A stretch of DNA of 11,617 nt, from positions 1-11,617 of the forward strand of contig NZ_JNYQ01000033.1 of assembly GCF_000717245.1 (NCBI RefSeq), read 5' to 3'. The position numbers and the translations under genes were made by a program. The notes beneath the pieces were generated by a model. The model was not told where the DNA came from, made no database searches, and saw only the letters and a program-made list of their open reading frames with translations. Shown in pieces: positions 1 through 6,293 of this stretch (position 1 is its first letter; each line of letters starts with the position of its first letter). The stretch comes from Kitasatospora papulosa (GTDB lineage Bacteria > Actinomycetota > Actinomycetes > Streptomycetales > Streptomycetaceae).

Positions 1-77
1 CCGAGAGCTACGACGCCGGACTCCACCTCCGAGCCTCTCTGATCTGGATCAACGACCTCTTACCGACGACCGAATGA
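1..77 (+). CDS. IS5-type transposase, C-terminal end (partial)
   Basis: The first 77 bases read in one plus-strand frame to a TGA and encode the last 24 residues of a transposase, including HLRASLIWINDLLP. This hydrophobic LxxAxLIW tail is typical of IS5-type DDE transposases, as I remember the family. The stop codon TGA is also the inner edge of the terminal inverted repeat at 75-97, an arrangement common in compact insertion sequences. The N-terminal end of a closely related copy begins at 11594, so family and orientation are supported from both window edges. The catalytic DDE residues lie outside the window, so activity cannot be judged. Confidence 0.75.
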   Translation, partial: ESYDAGLHLRASLIWINDLLPTTE

Positions 78-97
78 TCACAACCTCACACAGGCCC
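75..97 (-). repeat. Terminal inverted repeat, right end of IS5-type copy 1
   Basis: This 23-bp stretch is the reverse complement, with one mismatch, of 11521-11543. It overlaps the transposase stop codon at 75-77. Because the outside bases are also complementary (TAA against TTA), the match extends to 25 of 26 bases. Confidence 0.8.
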
Positions 98-411
98 TAA
101 TCGACGGGCCTTCTCCCTGACCTGGCAACGAAGGAGCTCCTGAATCCGCTGGTCAAGACCGTCCTCACGCCACAACCTGAAGTAGTAGAACACCGCCGAC
201 CAGGCCGGCAAGTCATGCGGGAACATCCGCCACTGACAGCCCGTCCGGTTCTGATAGAAGATCGCGTTCACGACCTCCCGCAAGTCGCAACGCAAGACCT
301 GGGATCTCCGGTCGCCGACCGCGCCACCCGGCCCTGCTTCCAGGTCGTGATCATCGGCTCGATCAACGCCCACTGCCCATCCGACAAATCGCTGAGATAC
401 GGCTCTCTCAT
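98..411 (-). pseudogene. Truncated, frameshifted IS5-type transposase (N-terminal part)
   Basis: Read on the minus strand from ATG at 411, the protein starts MREPYLSDLSDGQWALIEP, the classical N-terminus of IS5-type transposases (DUF4096-like). This frame continues to about 310. A second frame then carries the following conserved block, DLREVVNAIFYQNRTGCQW, then FPHDLP and a stretch ending CQVREKARRL at about 98. A single frameshift near 300-330 therefore breaks the gene. Conservation stops exactly where the terminal repeat of copy 1 begins, so the catalytic C-terminal two thirds are missing. The ATG has only a weak GGGG upstream. No matching terminal repeat is visible between 412 and 591. 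It is an inactive remnant of a different IS from copy 1. Confidence 0.78.
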
Positions 412-591
412 CACGCCCCGCATCTCAACATGGACATGCCCATCGAGCAGCACCGCGATCGATGCCACGATCGAGCGATCACGAACGAACAGAAGTCGGA
501 CTTAACGACCACTGAGCACTCGCCATCGAGAGGATGAGCCCTGCCCGAGATTGCATCTGCGGCTTACTGGAGCATCCGGTGCAGTTAGAAG

Positions 592-1554
592 TCAGGTCCG
601 GGTCGGGCGCACGCATGCCCCCGGGGCCGAAGCGTCGGCGTGCTTCTCGGCGTACGGGTCGACTGACGCCCACTTCTTGGTCTTCTTCAGGTCGTCGTAG
701 AAGAGCGGGTGGATAAACCCGTCGGCGGGCGCGGTGCAGTCGTCGTTGGCTATCGCCGTCGCGTGCGTCTGCAGGTGTAGCTTTCCGTCACGGACGAGGA
801 TGTCGAGCTGCCGGTGGACAACCACCCTGGCGACCTCGAAGCCGTTTGGGTTGATCTGCTTGGCTCCGCTCGTCTTCACCAGTGCGTAGACGAAGGTGTA
901 GTCGGCCTGCACCAGCAGCTCGCCCGCCGGTGTGACCTCGTACGTCATCGTGCCGTCAGTTTTGGCCATTCCCTCAGATGCCAGCACCTGCACCTCGTCC
1001 CTGTCGAACCGAGTGAGGAACTGAAGCGATCCCCGACCGGTGCTCGGATCGGTGAAGGCTGCATCCAGTTCTCTGCGGGCGGGATCACTCGGCGCTAGGA
1101 AGTTCAACGCTCCAACTGGCTTGGAGCCGTAGACGGTCTGGCTGGAGAGGTTCGCCGCGATGAGGAAGTCGCGAACGGCCCCAAGGCTGGTTGACACCTC
1201 CAGGTCAGTCAGACCATCAACAGCTTTGGACTGTGGAAGACGTATCCCGAGGGCTCCGTTCCCCCAGGCAGCGGCTGGTGAGCCCCGGAAGGGGATGTTT
1301 GTGGTGGCCGGCCAGGCGTCTGGCCACATCGCCTCGTCCAACATGCGCGGGGCGAATGGCTCGTCAGCAGGCCGCCCACCCATGGCGCTCGCGAGCCAGA
1401 CACCGAAGCCCCCGAGAAGTAGGATCCCGGCACCGGCACCGAGTAGTGCCTTGCGCCGTCGGGTTACCCGCTCCCGCCGTAGCGTTTCCTCACGGCCTGG
1501 AGCGTTCTGCTCTGCCCGCAGGCGGGCTGCGAAATCTGCAGGATCGATCGACAT
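592..1554 (-). CDS. Predicted single-pass membrane protein, unknown function
   Basis: This 320-residue protein has a charged, arginine-rich cytoplasmic N-terminus (residues 1-35, including TRRRK). One hydrophobic segment follows at about 36-57 (KALLGAGAGILLLGGFGVWL), then a soluble domain of about 260 residues predicted to be extracytoplasmic by the positive-inside rule. There is no lipobox, so this is an anchored bitopic protein and not a lipoprotein. Two cysteines in the outer domain (273 and 314) could pair. The ATG at 1554 is preceded by a strong purine-rich ribosome-binding site (GGAGGGGAAGC), which fixes the start. I do not recognise the family; the layout resembles actinobacterial regulatory or sensor-type membrane proteins only in general form. 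The gene stands alone: transposase debris lies downstream and an IS3 element 189 bp upstream. The reading frame is intact. Confidence 0.8.
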   Translation of the reverse strand: MSIDPADFAARLRAEQNAPGREETLRRERVTRRRKALLGAGAGILLLGGFGVWLASAMGGRPADEPFAPRMLDEAMWPDAWPATTNIPFRGSPAAAWGNGALGIRLPQSKAVDGLTDLEVSTSLGAVRDFLIAANLSSQTVYGSKPVGALNFLAPSDPARRELDAAFTDPSTGRGSLQFLTRFDRDEVQVLASEGMAKTDGTMTYEVTPAGELLVQADYTFVYALVKTSGAKQINPNGFEVARVVVHRQLDILVRDGKLHLQTHATAIANDDCTAPADGFIHPLFYDDLKKTKKWASVDPYAEKHADASAPGACVRPTRT

Positions 1555-1572
1555 GCTTCCCCTCCCCTTCGT
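1544..1572 (-). promoter_or_regulatory. Strong ribosome-binding site of the membrane protein gene
   Basis: On the minus strand the bases just before ATG 1554 read GGGGAGGGGAAGC. This places a Shine-Dalgarno-like GGAGG core about 6-9 bases upstream and decides the start codon. Confidence 0.6.
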
Positions 1573-1690
1573 GCCGTCCCCACGGCACGCTGAGGGCAGA
1601 GCCTCTCACACGCCGACCTGCCCGAACGCCTCTGCGAGGCATCGGGGCGACAGGGAGGCACCACTCGGTGGCCAACCCGTAGAACCAGCT

Positions 1691-1714
1691 CCGTCATGCT
1701 CTACCCCATGACGG
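1691..1714. promoter_or_regulatory. Perfect 8-bp inverted repeat, hairpin or operator
   Basis: CCGTCATG at 1691-1698 is followed, after an 8-base loop, by its exact complement CATGACGG at 1707-1714. A second, weaker pair follows: AGCCGG at 1717-1722 with CCGGCT at 1733-1738. The hairpin lies about 140 bp upstream of the membrane protein start and directly before the IS3 left end. It could be an operator, a remnant of an IS end, or chance. No T-run follows, so it does not look like a standard intrinsic terminator. Confidence 0.35.
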
Positions 1715-1743
1715 CAAGCCGGACTCAGCAGCCCGGCTGGGCT
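1708..1743 (+). pseudogene. 5' piece of a short transposase-like ORF split by the IS3 element
   Basis: ATG at 1708 opens a frame encoding MTASRTQQPGWA, which meets a TGA formed by the first bases of the IS3 element. If 1744-3019 is removed, leaving one copy of a GCT that occurs on both sides, the frame continues without a break into HIYLGTVTLAALLIWLRT and a TGA at 3074-3076. The rejoined reading frame has 30 residues, too short for a complete transposase, so it is either an already deleted IS5-type tail or a coincidental ORF. No good ribosome-binding site precedes the ATG. Confidence 0.35.
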
Positions 1744-1762
1744 TGATCCGCTTTGACGGACA
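1744..1762 (+). repeat. IS3 left terminal inverted repeat
   Basis: TGATCCGCTTTGACGGACA matches the reverse complement of 2997-3015 at 18 of 19 bases (A against C at the third base). Complementarity extends three more bases outward (1741-1743 with 3016-3018). Confidence 0.88.
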
Positions 1763-1809
1763 TTCGAGATCTGGGGTTCTGCCCCGGGAGGATGTCCATC
1801 GTGGAGAGC

Positions 1810-2112
1810 ATGGGGAAGAAGAAGCCTCGCCGCCCTCGCCGTTCGTTCACGCCGGAGTTCAAGGCCGAGATCGTCGGGCTGTGCCGACGGGGTGACCGCT
1901 CGGTCGGCCAGGTCGCCAAGGACTTCGAACTGACCGAGACCGCGGTGCGGGACTGGGTGAAGCAGGCCGGGGTCGACGCGGGCGAGCGCAACGGGCTGAC
2001 CAGCGCTGAGCGCGAGGAACTGGCTGCGCTGCGGCGGGAGAACCGCCGGCTGCGTGAGGATGTCGACGTCCTCAAGCGGGCCACAGCTTTCTTCGCGAAG
2101 GAGACCCGGTGA
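1810..2112 (+). CDS. IS3-family transposase OrfA (DNA-binding subunit)
   Basis: This 100-residue basic protein begins MGKKKPRRPRRSFTPEFKAE. A helix-turn-helix spans about 13-50 (FTPEFKAEIVGLCRRG, then VGQVAKDFELTETAVRDWV), and a leucine-rich coiled coil about 63-95 (LTSAEREELAALRRENRRL, then LKRATAFFAKE). This is the standard OrfA plan: the HTH binds the IS ends and the zipper mediates multimerisation with OrfB or OrfAB. I chose ATG 1810, preceded by GGAG, because the family core starts just after it. ATG 1792 in the same frame would add six residues, and a TTG at 1753 lies inside the terminal repeat and is unlikely. The stop at 2110-2112 overlaps the orfB start. Confidence 0.88.
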   Translation: MGKKKPRRPRRSFTPEFKAEIVGLCRRGDRSVGQVAKDFELTETAVRDWVKQAGVDAGERNGLTSAEREELAALRRENRRLREDVDVLKRATAFFAKETR

Positions 2113-2981
2113 CGGTGCACCCGTTCATCGAGGCGGAGAAGCGTGCAGGTCACAGCGTCAAACGGGCGTGTGAGCTGATGAAGGTCTCCAGGACCGCCTT
2201 CTATGCCCGTCGCTCCGGTCTGCCCGGCTCCCGTGCGGTGCGGGATTCCGAGCTGACCGAGCAGATCACCGAGGTCCACGCGCGATCGCGTGGCACCTAC
2301 GGGGCCCCGCGTGTGCATGCCGTGCTCACACGGGAGGGCGCCGGGTGCGGCCGGCGTCGTGTCGCACGACTGATGCAGGCCGCCGGATTACAAGGCCGGC
2401 ACCGCCGCCGACGGCAGGTGACCACGGTCCCCGATCCCAGGGCTGCATTCCGTCCTGAACTCATCGTCCGGGACTTCCAGCCCGGCCGCACCGGGCTCGA
2501 TGCCCGCCGGTGCGGCGACATCACCTACATCCCGACCGACGAGGGCTGGCTCTATCTGGCCACGGTCATCGACATCGCCTCCCGGCGCGTGGTCGGCTGG
2601 GCAACCGCCGATCACCTACGGACCGACCTGGTCGCCGAGGCGCTGACGGCCGCCTGCCGGCAGCGTCGCCCCACCCGTCCCGTGATCTTCCACTCGGATC
2701 ACGGCTGTCAGTACACGAGCCAGCAATTCGCCTCCCTGGCCGCCGGGTTCGGGGTTCGGCTGTCGGTCGGCCGCACCGGTCAGTGCTGGGACAATGCGCT
2801 GGCAGAGTCGTTCTTCTCGACCATCAAACGTGAACTGCTCGGCACCTCCGCGTGGCCCAGCCGGGCCACCGCCCGCACCGCGATCTTCGATTTCATCGAG
2901 GGCTGGTACAACTTGCACCGACTGCACAGCAACCTCGGCTACCTCAGCCCCGCCGAGTACGAGACCGCACTCGCAACCTGA
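2109..2981 (+). CDS. IS3-family transposase OrfB (DDE integrase)
   Basis: This 290-residue protein catalyses cut-and-copy transposition of the IS3 element. An HTH_21-type region is at about 45-95 (HARSRGTYGAPRVHAVL is typical). The rve catalytic core follows with D137 (in GDITYI), D197 (in FHSDHGCQYTS) and E233 (in NALAESFFSTIK), giving the canonical D-x35-E spacing, and then the C-terminal YNLHRLHSNLGYLSPAEYE signature. All three catalytic residues are present. The GTG start overlaps the orfA stop (GTGA), and AAGGAG lies five bases upstream, so OrfB may be made by coupled reinitiation; the classical A6G slippery heptamer is not seen. An arginine sits at residue 134 (DARRCGDITYI), where relatives often have tryptophan by my recollection; its effect is unknown. 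Confidence 0.92.
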   Translation: MTVHPFIEAEKRAGHSVKRACELMKVSRTAFYARRSGLPGSRAVRDSELTEQITEVHARSRGTYGAPRVHAVLTREGAGCGRRRVARLMQAAGLQGRHRRRRQVTTVPDPRAAFRPELIVRDFQPGRTGLDARRCGDITYIPTDEGWLYLATVIDIASRRVVGWATADHLRTDLVAEALTAACRQRRPTRPVIFHSDHGCQYTSQQFASLAAGFGVRLSVGRTGQCWDNALAESFFSTIKRELLGTSAWPSRATARTAIFDFIEGWYNLHRLHSNLGYLSPAEYETALAT

Positions 2982-2996
2982 CCACCACACCAATGG

Positions 2997-3015
2997 TGTC
3001 CGTCAAAGCGGAGCA
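2997..3015 (-). repeat. IS3 right terminal inverted repeat
   Basis: TGTCCGTCAAAGCGGAGCA is the inverted partner of 1744-1762 with one mismatch. It starts 16 bases after the orfB stop and closes the element. Confidence 0.88.
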
Positions 3016-3016
3016 A

Positions 3017-3076
3017 GCTCATATCTACCTCGGCACCGTCACGCTCGCGGCCCTCCTCATCTGGCTCCGCACATGA
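3017..3076 (+). pseudogene. C-terminal tail of an IS5-type transposase, remnant
   Basis: Directly after the IS3 right end, a plus-strand frame encodes AHIYLGTVTLAALLIWLRT and stops at 3074-3076. The LxxAxLIWLR ending resembles the tail encoded at 1-77 (HLRASLIWIND), which suggests an IS5-type transposase C-terminus. Nothing upstream in the window supplies the rest of the protein apart from the 12 codons at 1708-1743. The assignment rests on a short hydrophobic motif and is tentative. Confidence 0.4.
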
Positions 3077-3091
3077 TCCGAGAAACAATGC

Positions 3092-3260
3092 CTAATCCTT
3101 GCCGGGACCGCGCAGGGCCGTGTGGCGCTTCAAGGCCTCCGCTCGCAGCCGCTCGGTCAGCCGGCTTCGGTCTGCTCCGTGAGTCTTGTTGCGATGGCAG
3201 TTAGGGCACAGAGCGATCATCGCGCTCGGGTAGTCGCGCCCGCCTGAGGCATGGTTAGGG
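3092..3260 (-). pseudogene. HNH endonuclease, C-terminal fragment
   Basis: On the minus strand the last 54 codons read NHASGGRDYPSAMIALCPNC, then HRNKTHGADRSRLTERL and so on, to a TAG at 3094-3092. The GG..DYPSAMIALCPNCHRNKT block is the second half of an HNH nuclease motif (C-x2-C-H and the following N), as found in McrA-like and restriction-associated HNH proteins. The upstream part with the first catalytic histidine and the N-terminal domain is absent. Beyond about 3260 the same minus-strand frame runs antisense to the helicase, which I regard as non-coding on this strand. The gene has therefore lost its 5' end at the junction with the helicase fragment. HNH and SF2 helicase together suggest a former restriction-type or plasmid module. 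Confidence 0.65.
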
Positions 3261-5170
3261 CGTACACGCTCACCTTGTCCGACGCGGTGAGCTGGGGCAT
3301 CTGCGCCCGCTACCAGGTCGTCTGCGTCGACGTCACGGACACCGAGTACCAGGACACCCTGCGCCCGGGCAGTGAGGCCACGACCGAGGAGGCGCGGGGG
3401 GCGAGGATCGCCGCCCTGCAGACCGCCCTGGTCAAGGCCTCGGCCGAGGAGGACTTCAAGCGCACCCTGACCTTCCACCACCTGGTCAGGGAAGCCGAAG
3501 CGTTCTCCGTCGGCCTTCCCGACGTCGCCGCCCGCCTGCACAAGGACGACCCGGAGCTCTACCCACGCACCATCTGGGCCGAGTGGCTGTCCGGGGAGCA
3601 CAGCCCGCTCCAGCGCGCCCGGGTCCTGGACGAGTTCGCCGCCGGCATCGCCGGCGACGGCACCGTCGTCGAGAAGAGCTACCTCGGCTCGGTAAAGGTC
3701 CTCGGGGAAGGGGTCGACACCCGCGACTGCGACAGCGTGTACTTCGCCGACGTCCGCGGCTCCATGCCCGACCTCGTCCAGGCCGTCGGCCGCGCCCTGC
3801 GGATGAAGCCCGGCGAGGGCAAGACCGCCTCCCTCGTCGTCCCCATCCTCCTCAAGCCCGGCGAGAGCGCCGCGAGCATGCTCACCAGCAAGGCCTACGG
3901 AGACCTCGCCAAACTCCTCGAAGCCCTCCGCGCCCACGACGCCCGCGTCGTCGAGACGCTCGGCCAGGCCCCCTCCCCCACCCGAACCGAGCCTGATGAC
4001 AGCGGTGACGCGGACATCGACGACGTCGACACCGAACCGAGGGAAGGCGACGACGAGCAGGGGCCGAGTGCCGGGGCTCGTGAGTTGCTGAAGTTCAGCA
4101 CCCCCCGGGATCCTGCGGTGCTGGCAGCGTTCATCCAGCTGCGGATCCTGGACCCTGAGCATGAGCACTGGCGTCGCGGGATCGAAGCCTCCGTCCTCTA
4201 CACGGGCCTGCACGGCGGTCTGCGCGTGCCCTTCACCTTCCGCGTCCCCGGAACCCAGGAGACCGAGGACCTTGATACCGGGCAGGACGCTGCCGACGAG
4301 AGGGGGTGGCCGGCGTCGCTGGCCGGGTTCCCGCTCGGACAGTGGATCGCCGACGCACGACGCCAGTACGCCCGCGGCACCATGCCGGACAACCGGATCG
4401 ACCAGCTCGAGAACCTCGGCATGATCTGGTCCACCGTCGACATCGCCTGGGAAGAAGGCCTCTCCGCAGCCCGAGCCTGGGCACAACTGCACGGACACCT
4501 CCTCGCACCCCTGGACGCCACCTACGAAGGAGCGAAGGTCGGCACCTTCCTGAAGAACGCCCGCGCCGCAGCCCGCCGCGCCGACGACAACCACCAACGC
4601 CAGGCCCAAGGCCTGCCCGCCGACACCACCGGCTGGGTCCTGTCGCAGGAGCGGCGCGAGCAGCTGGAGGAGATCGACGCATCGTGGTGCCCGGCCTGGC
4701 CCGTCACCTGGCAGCGCGCCTTCCACCTCACCCGCCTCCACCTCGAAGCCGGCGAATCCCTGCCCACCCGGCCCGGGCAGGCCCTGGCTCAGGGCGAGGA
4801 CCTCGGCCGCTGGGTCCAGACGGTCCGCACCGGGTGGGACAAGCTCACCGGCGCCCAGCAGTGGATGTGTGATCAGGTTCTGGGCATCGAACCCGCCGAC
4901 GAAGCCGAGAAGCCAAAGGCCTCGACCAGTCAGGCCCAGAAGTGGGGGCTGCACCTTGCCGCCGCCCAGCAGTTCTTCGAGCGGGAAGGCCACCTCAAGG
5001 TCCCCCGCAAGCACATCGAGACCATCGGCATCCCCGGGGCTGCCGAGAGCCAGGAGGAGGAACGACCGCTCAAACTCGGTGCATGGGTCGCGAACCAGCG
5101 CTCTCGTGCAGCGACGCTGACGCCCGAACGGGCCGAGCAGCTGTCCACCATCGGGATGCGGTGGTCCTGA
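3251..5170 (+). CDS. SF2 helicase with four HA repeats, N-terminally truncated
   Basis: The 639-residue product begins inside a DEAD/DEAH helicase. YTLTLSDAVSWGICARYQVV (5-24) matches the segment that normally links the two RecA-like domains. The second RecA domain is present: a motif IV area (LTFHHLVREAEAF, 73-85), motif V (VLGEGVDTRDCDSVYF, 150-165) and motif VI (QAVGRALRMKPG, 177-188). An acidic linker (about 247-270) leads to four helicase-associated repeats: about 303-394 (ending LENLGMIWS), 398-479 (LEEIDASW), 483-546 (LGRWVQTVR) and 564-639 (LKVPRKH, LGAWV, LSTIGMRWS). Walker A, the DEAH box and motif III are missing, so it should not hydrolyse ATP alone. The ATG at 3251 is simply the first in frame, and the GAGG is one base away, too close for a good ribosome-binding site. 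It is probably a decaying gene, although the remaining frame is fully open. Confidence 0.82.
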   Translation: MVRAYTLTLSDAVSWGICARYQVVCVDVTDTEYQDTLRPGSEATTEEARGARIAALQTALVKASAEEDFKRTLTFHHLVREAEAFSVGLPDVAARLHKDDPELYPRTIWAEWLSGEHSPLQRARVLDEFAAGIAGDGTVVEKSYLGSVKVLGEGVDTRDCDSVYFADVRGSMPDLVQAVGRALRMKPGEGKTASLVVPILLKPGESAASMLTSKAYGDLAKLLEALRAHDARVVETLGQAPSPTRTEPDDSGDADIDDVDTEPREGDDEQGPSAGARELLKFSTPRDPAVLAAFIQLRILDPEHEHWRRGIEASVLYTGLHGGLRVPFTFRVPGTQETEDLDTGQDAADERGWPASLAGFPLGQWIADARRQYARGTMPDNRIDQLENLGMIWSTVDIAWEEGLSAARAWAQLHGHLLAPLDATYEGAKVGTFLKNARAAARRADDNHQRQAQGLPADTTGWVLSQERREQLEEIDASWCPAWPVTWQRAFHLTRLHLEAGESLPTRPGQALAQGEDLGRWVQTVRTGWDKLTGAQQWMCDQVLGIEPADEAEKPKASTSQAQKWGLHLAAAQQFFEREGHLKVPRKHIETIGIPGAAESQEEERPLKLGAWVANQRSRAATLTPERAEQLSTIGMRWS

Positions 5171-5466
5171 TGGACGCCGTCGCCACCGCATCGGCGGCGC
5201 TCGCCGTCGGCTACCTGCTCGGGCGGCTGCGCCCGTGGTCGCAGCTGGGCGACTGGGCGGCCGATCAGGTCCGTTTCACCGGTTCATGGGTCCGGGGCGG
5301 CGCCGCCCGCCAGGCCGCCGTCGTCTTGGCCCACGCCGTCACCGCGCCGCGCACCAGCTGGCGCAGCATGCGCGCCCCGGCTGCCGAGACGCAGGCGCCC
5401 ACGCCCGTACGCGATCCGGACTGGGCCGCCAACCGCACCCACCACGACAAGGGAGACACCGCGTGA
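5170..5466 (+). CDS. Small membrane-associated protein, unknown function
   Basis: This 98-residue protein starts at ATG 5170, which overlaps the helicase stop (TGATG), so translation is probably coupled. Residues 4-19 (VATASAALAVGYLLGR) form a short hydrophobic N-terminal segment that could be a membrane anchor or signal-anchor. Next come an amphipathic, Trp- and Ala-rich region and an alanine/proline-rich hydrophilic tail ending HHDKGDTA. No catalytic motif is visible and I do not recognise the family. Its stop overlaps the GTG of the next ORF (GTGA at 5463-5466), which is strong evidence for one operon with the helicase. Codon use fits the neighbours. Confidence 0.65.
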   Translation: MDAVATASAALAVGYLLGRLRPWSQLGDWAADQVRFTGSWVRGGAARQAAVVLAHAVTAPRTSWRSMRAPAAETQAPTPVRDPDWAANRTHHDKGDTA

Positions 5467-5861
5467 GCACCGAGCAGGAGGCCGACGCGTACGGCCAGGA
5501 GCTGGCCCGCTTCAGCCACCACCAGCACGAGGCCACCGACGCGCGGTTCATGGTCTTCCGGGACTTGTCCGCCGTCGGCATCGGACACGAGCAGGCCGAC
5601 GACATCGTGGCGAAACTGGAGGCCGGGGCGGTGGCCGGCGCCCACACCTGGATCTCCGAGAGCAGCCCCCCACGGATCCGGGCCACGGTTCGAGGACGGC
5701 TGGTTCGCCGGTGTCCGCGACGTCGCCAGCTAACTGCTTCGCATCGCCGACACCACCTCCACCGCCCAGCGAGGGCACGCCGCCTCCAGCGCCATGCTGC
5801 TCGCAGACCTCCAGCAGCCCGCCTCCCCCGCGCCGCAGAAGGCTCCCGCGCCGGATCCTGA
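5463..5861 (+). pseudogene. Frameshifted ORF, third gene of the helicase operon
   Basis: GTG 5463 opens a protein beginning MSTEQEADAYGQELARFSHH and rich in His, Asp and Glu, with a plausible helical domain to about residue 68 (HTWISESS). A run of six C at 5666-5671 follows. The native frame then turns arginine-rich and unlike a natural protein, whereas the +1 frame continues sensibly (PHGSGPRFEDGWFAGVRDVA), which suggests one extra C. In that restored frame a TAA stands at 5731-5733, after which coding-like sequence (LLRIADTTSTAQRGHAASSA and a PAPQKAPAPDPDL linker) continues to about 5875. The gene is therefore broken by a frameshift and perhaps a nonsense change; alternatively 91 residues ending at the TAA is the true length. 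Unknown family. Confidence 0.55.
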
Positions 5862-6265
5862 CCTCGCTGCTGGAAGCGAGGGACGTCCTGGCAGCCGCAG
5901 AGCGCTTTCCGTGGGCCGTGGCCGCGCCAGGGAGGCGTCACTGGCCGGACGGCGGTGACTTCCTGGACGTCGCTCTGAGCGCGGTACCTCCCGACGAACG
6001 CAAAGGGTACATAGAGCGCCTAGAGGCGTTCGTGGAGCAGCACCGCCCGCGTCTGGAGGAGATGCTGCGCACGCACGGGCCGGGCAGCATGCCCGCCTCA
6101 CACGGCCGGTACGCGCTGATCGAACAGCCCGAGACTCTGGTCATCGTGGAGCGGATGGAGAATGCCCCGTTCCTTCTGCGCGGCCAGTGGGAGAAGGAAC
6201 TGGAGACAGTCTTTCTGGACAACCTCGAATTCGTGTGGGGGCCGCGTACCCGACTGGTTCGGTGA
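5855..6265 (+). pseudogene. Conserved-looking ORF lacking a proper 5' end
   Basis: From about 5855 to TGA 6265 a frame reads like a real protein: LLEARDVLAAAERFPWAVAA, then HWPDGGDFLDVALSAVPPDE, a helix (YIERLEAFVEQHRPRLEEML) and finally ALIEQPETLVIVERMENAPF and FLDNLEFVWGPRTRLV. The open frame extends back to a GTG at 5711, but that part is proline-rich and overlaps the remnant of the previous gene in another frame, so I think it is not original. No ATG, GTG or TTG lies near 5855; the first is a GTG inside FPWAVA. It is most likely the 3' part of a gene whose start was lost. I do not recognise the family. About 135 residues survive. Confidence 0.5.
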
Positions 6266-6293
6266 GCCGCCGGGAACGACAGTGGGGCGGGGC

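Larger units (their letters stand above)
1..97 (+). mobile_element. Right end of IS5-type insertion sequence
   Basis: This is the 3' part of an insertion sequence: the transposase C-terminus followed by its right terminal inverted repeat (75-97). The reverse complement of 75-97 starts GGGCCTGTGTGAGG and matches 11521-11543 at 22 of 23 bases. The three bases outside the repeat are TAA here (98-100) and TTA at the other copy (11518-11520), which suits insertion into a TA or TNA target as known for some IS5 subgroups. The rest of the element lies upstream of the window. Confidence 0.78.
1744..3015 (+). mobile_element. Complete IS3-family insertion sequence
   Basis: This 1272-bp element has imperfect 19-bp terminal inverted repeats and begins TG and ends CA as IS3-family elements do. 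It carries two overlapping genes, orfA (HTH and coiled coil) and orfB (DDE integrase), both with intact frames. The length is normal for the family (about 1.2-1.5 kb). A clean target duplication is not seen with strict TG/CA ends; a GCT occurs at 1741-1743 and at 3017-3019, one base beyond the right end, and may be a 3-bp duplication. It lies upstream of and divergent to the membrane protein gene. Confidence 0.9.

Noticed and set aside
450..482. Clustered CGATCG/GATC repeats
   Set aside because: Short, irregular, and not matched elsewhere as an IS end or iteron; no support for an origin or attachment site.
1160..1711. Plus-strand open frames of 163-183 codons over the membrane protein start
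   Set aside because: They are antisense to a gene with a strong ribosome-binding site and a transmembrane segment; Arg/Pro/Ser-rich shadow translations.
3092..5191. A 699-codon open frame on the minus strand
   Set aside because: Beyond its C-terminal 54-57 codons (the HNH fragment) it is the antisense of the helicase, with Gly/Val/Leu-rich low-complexity composition and no recognisable motif; a GC-rich shadow.
5711..5850. Proline-rich N-terminal extension of the ORF ending at 6265
   Set aside because: It overlaps coding-like sequence in another frame and has a biased PPPPP composition; judged an accidental open frame and not part of the real protein.
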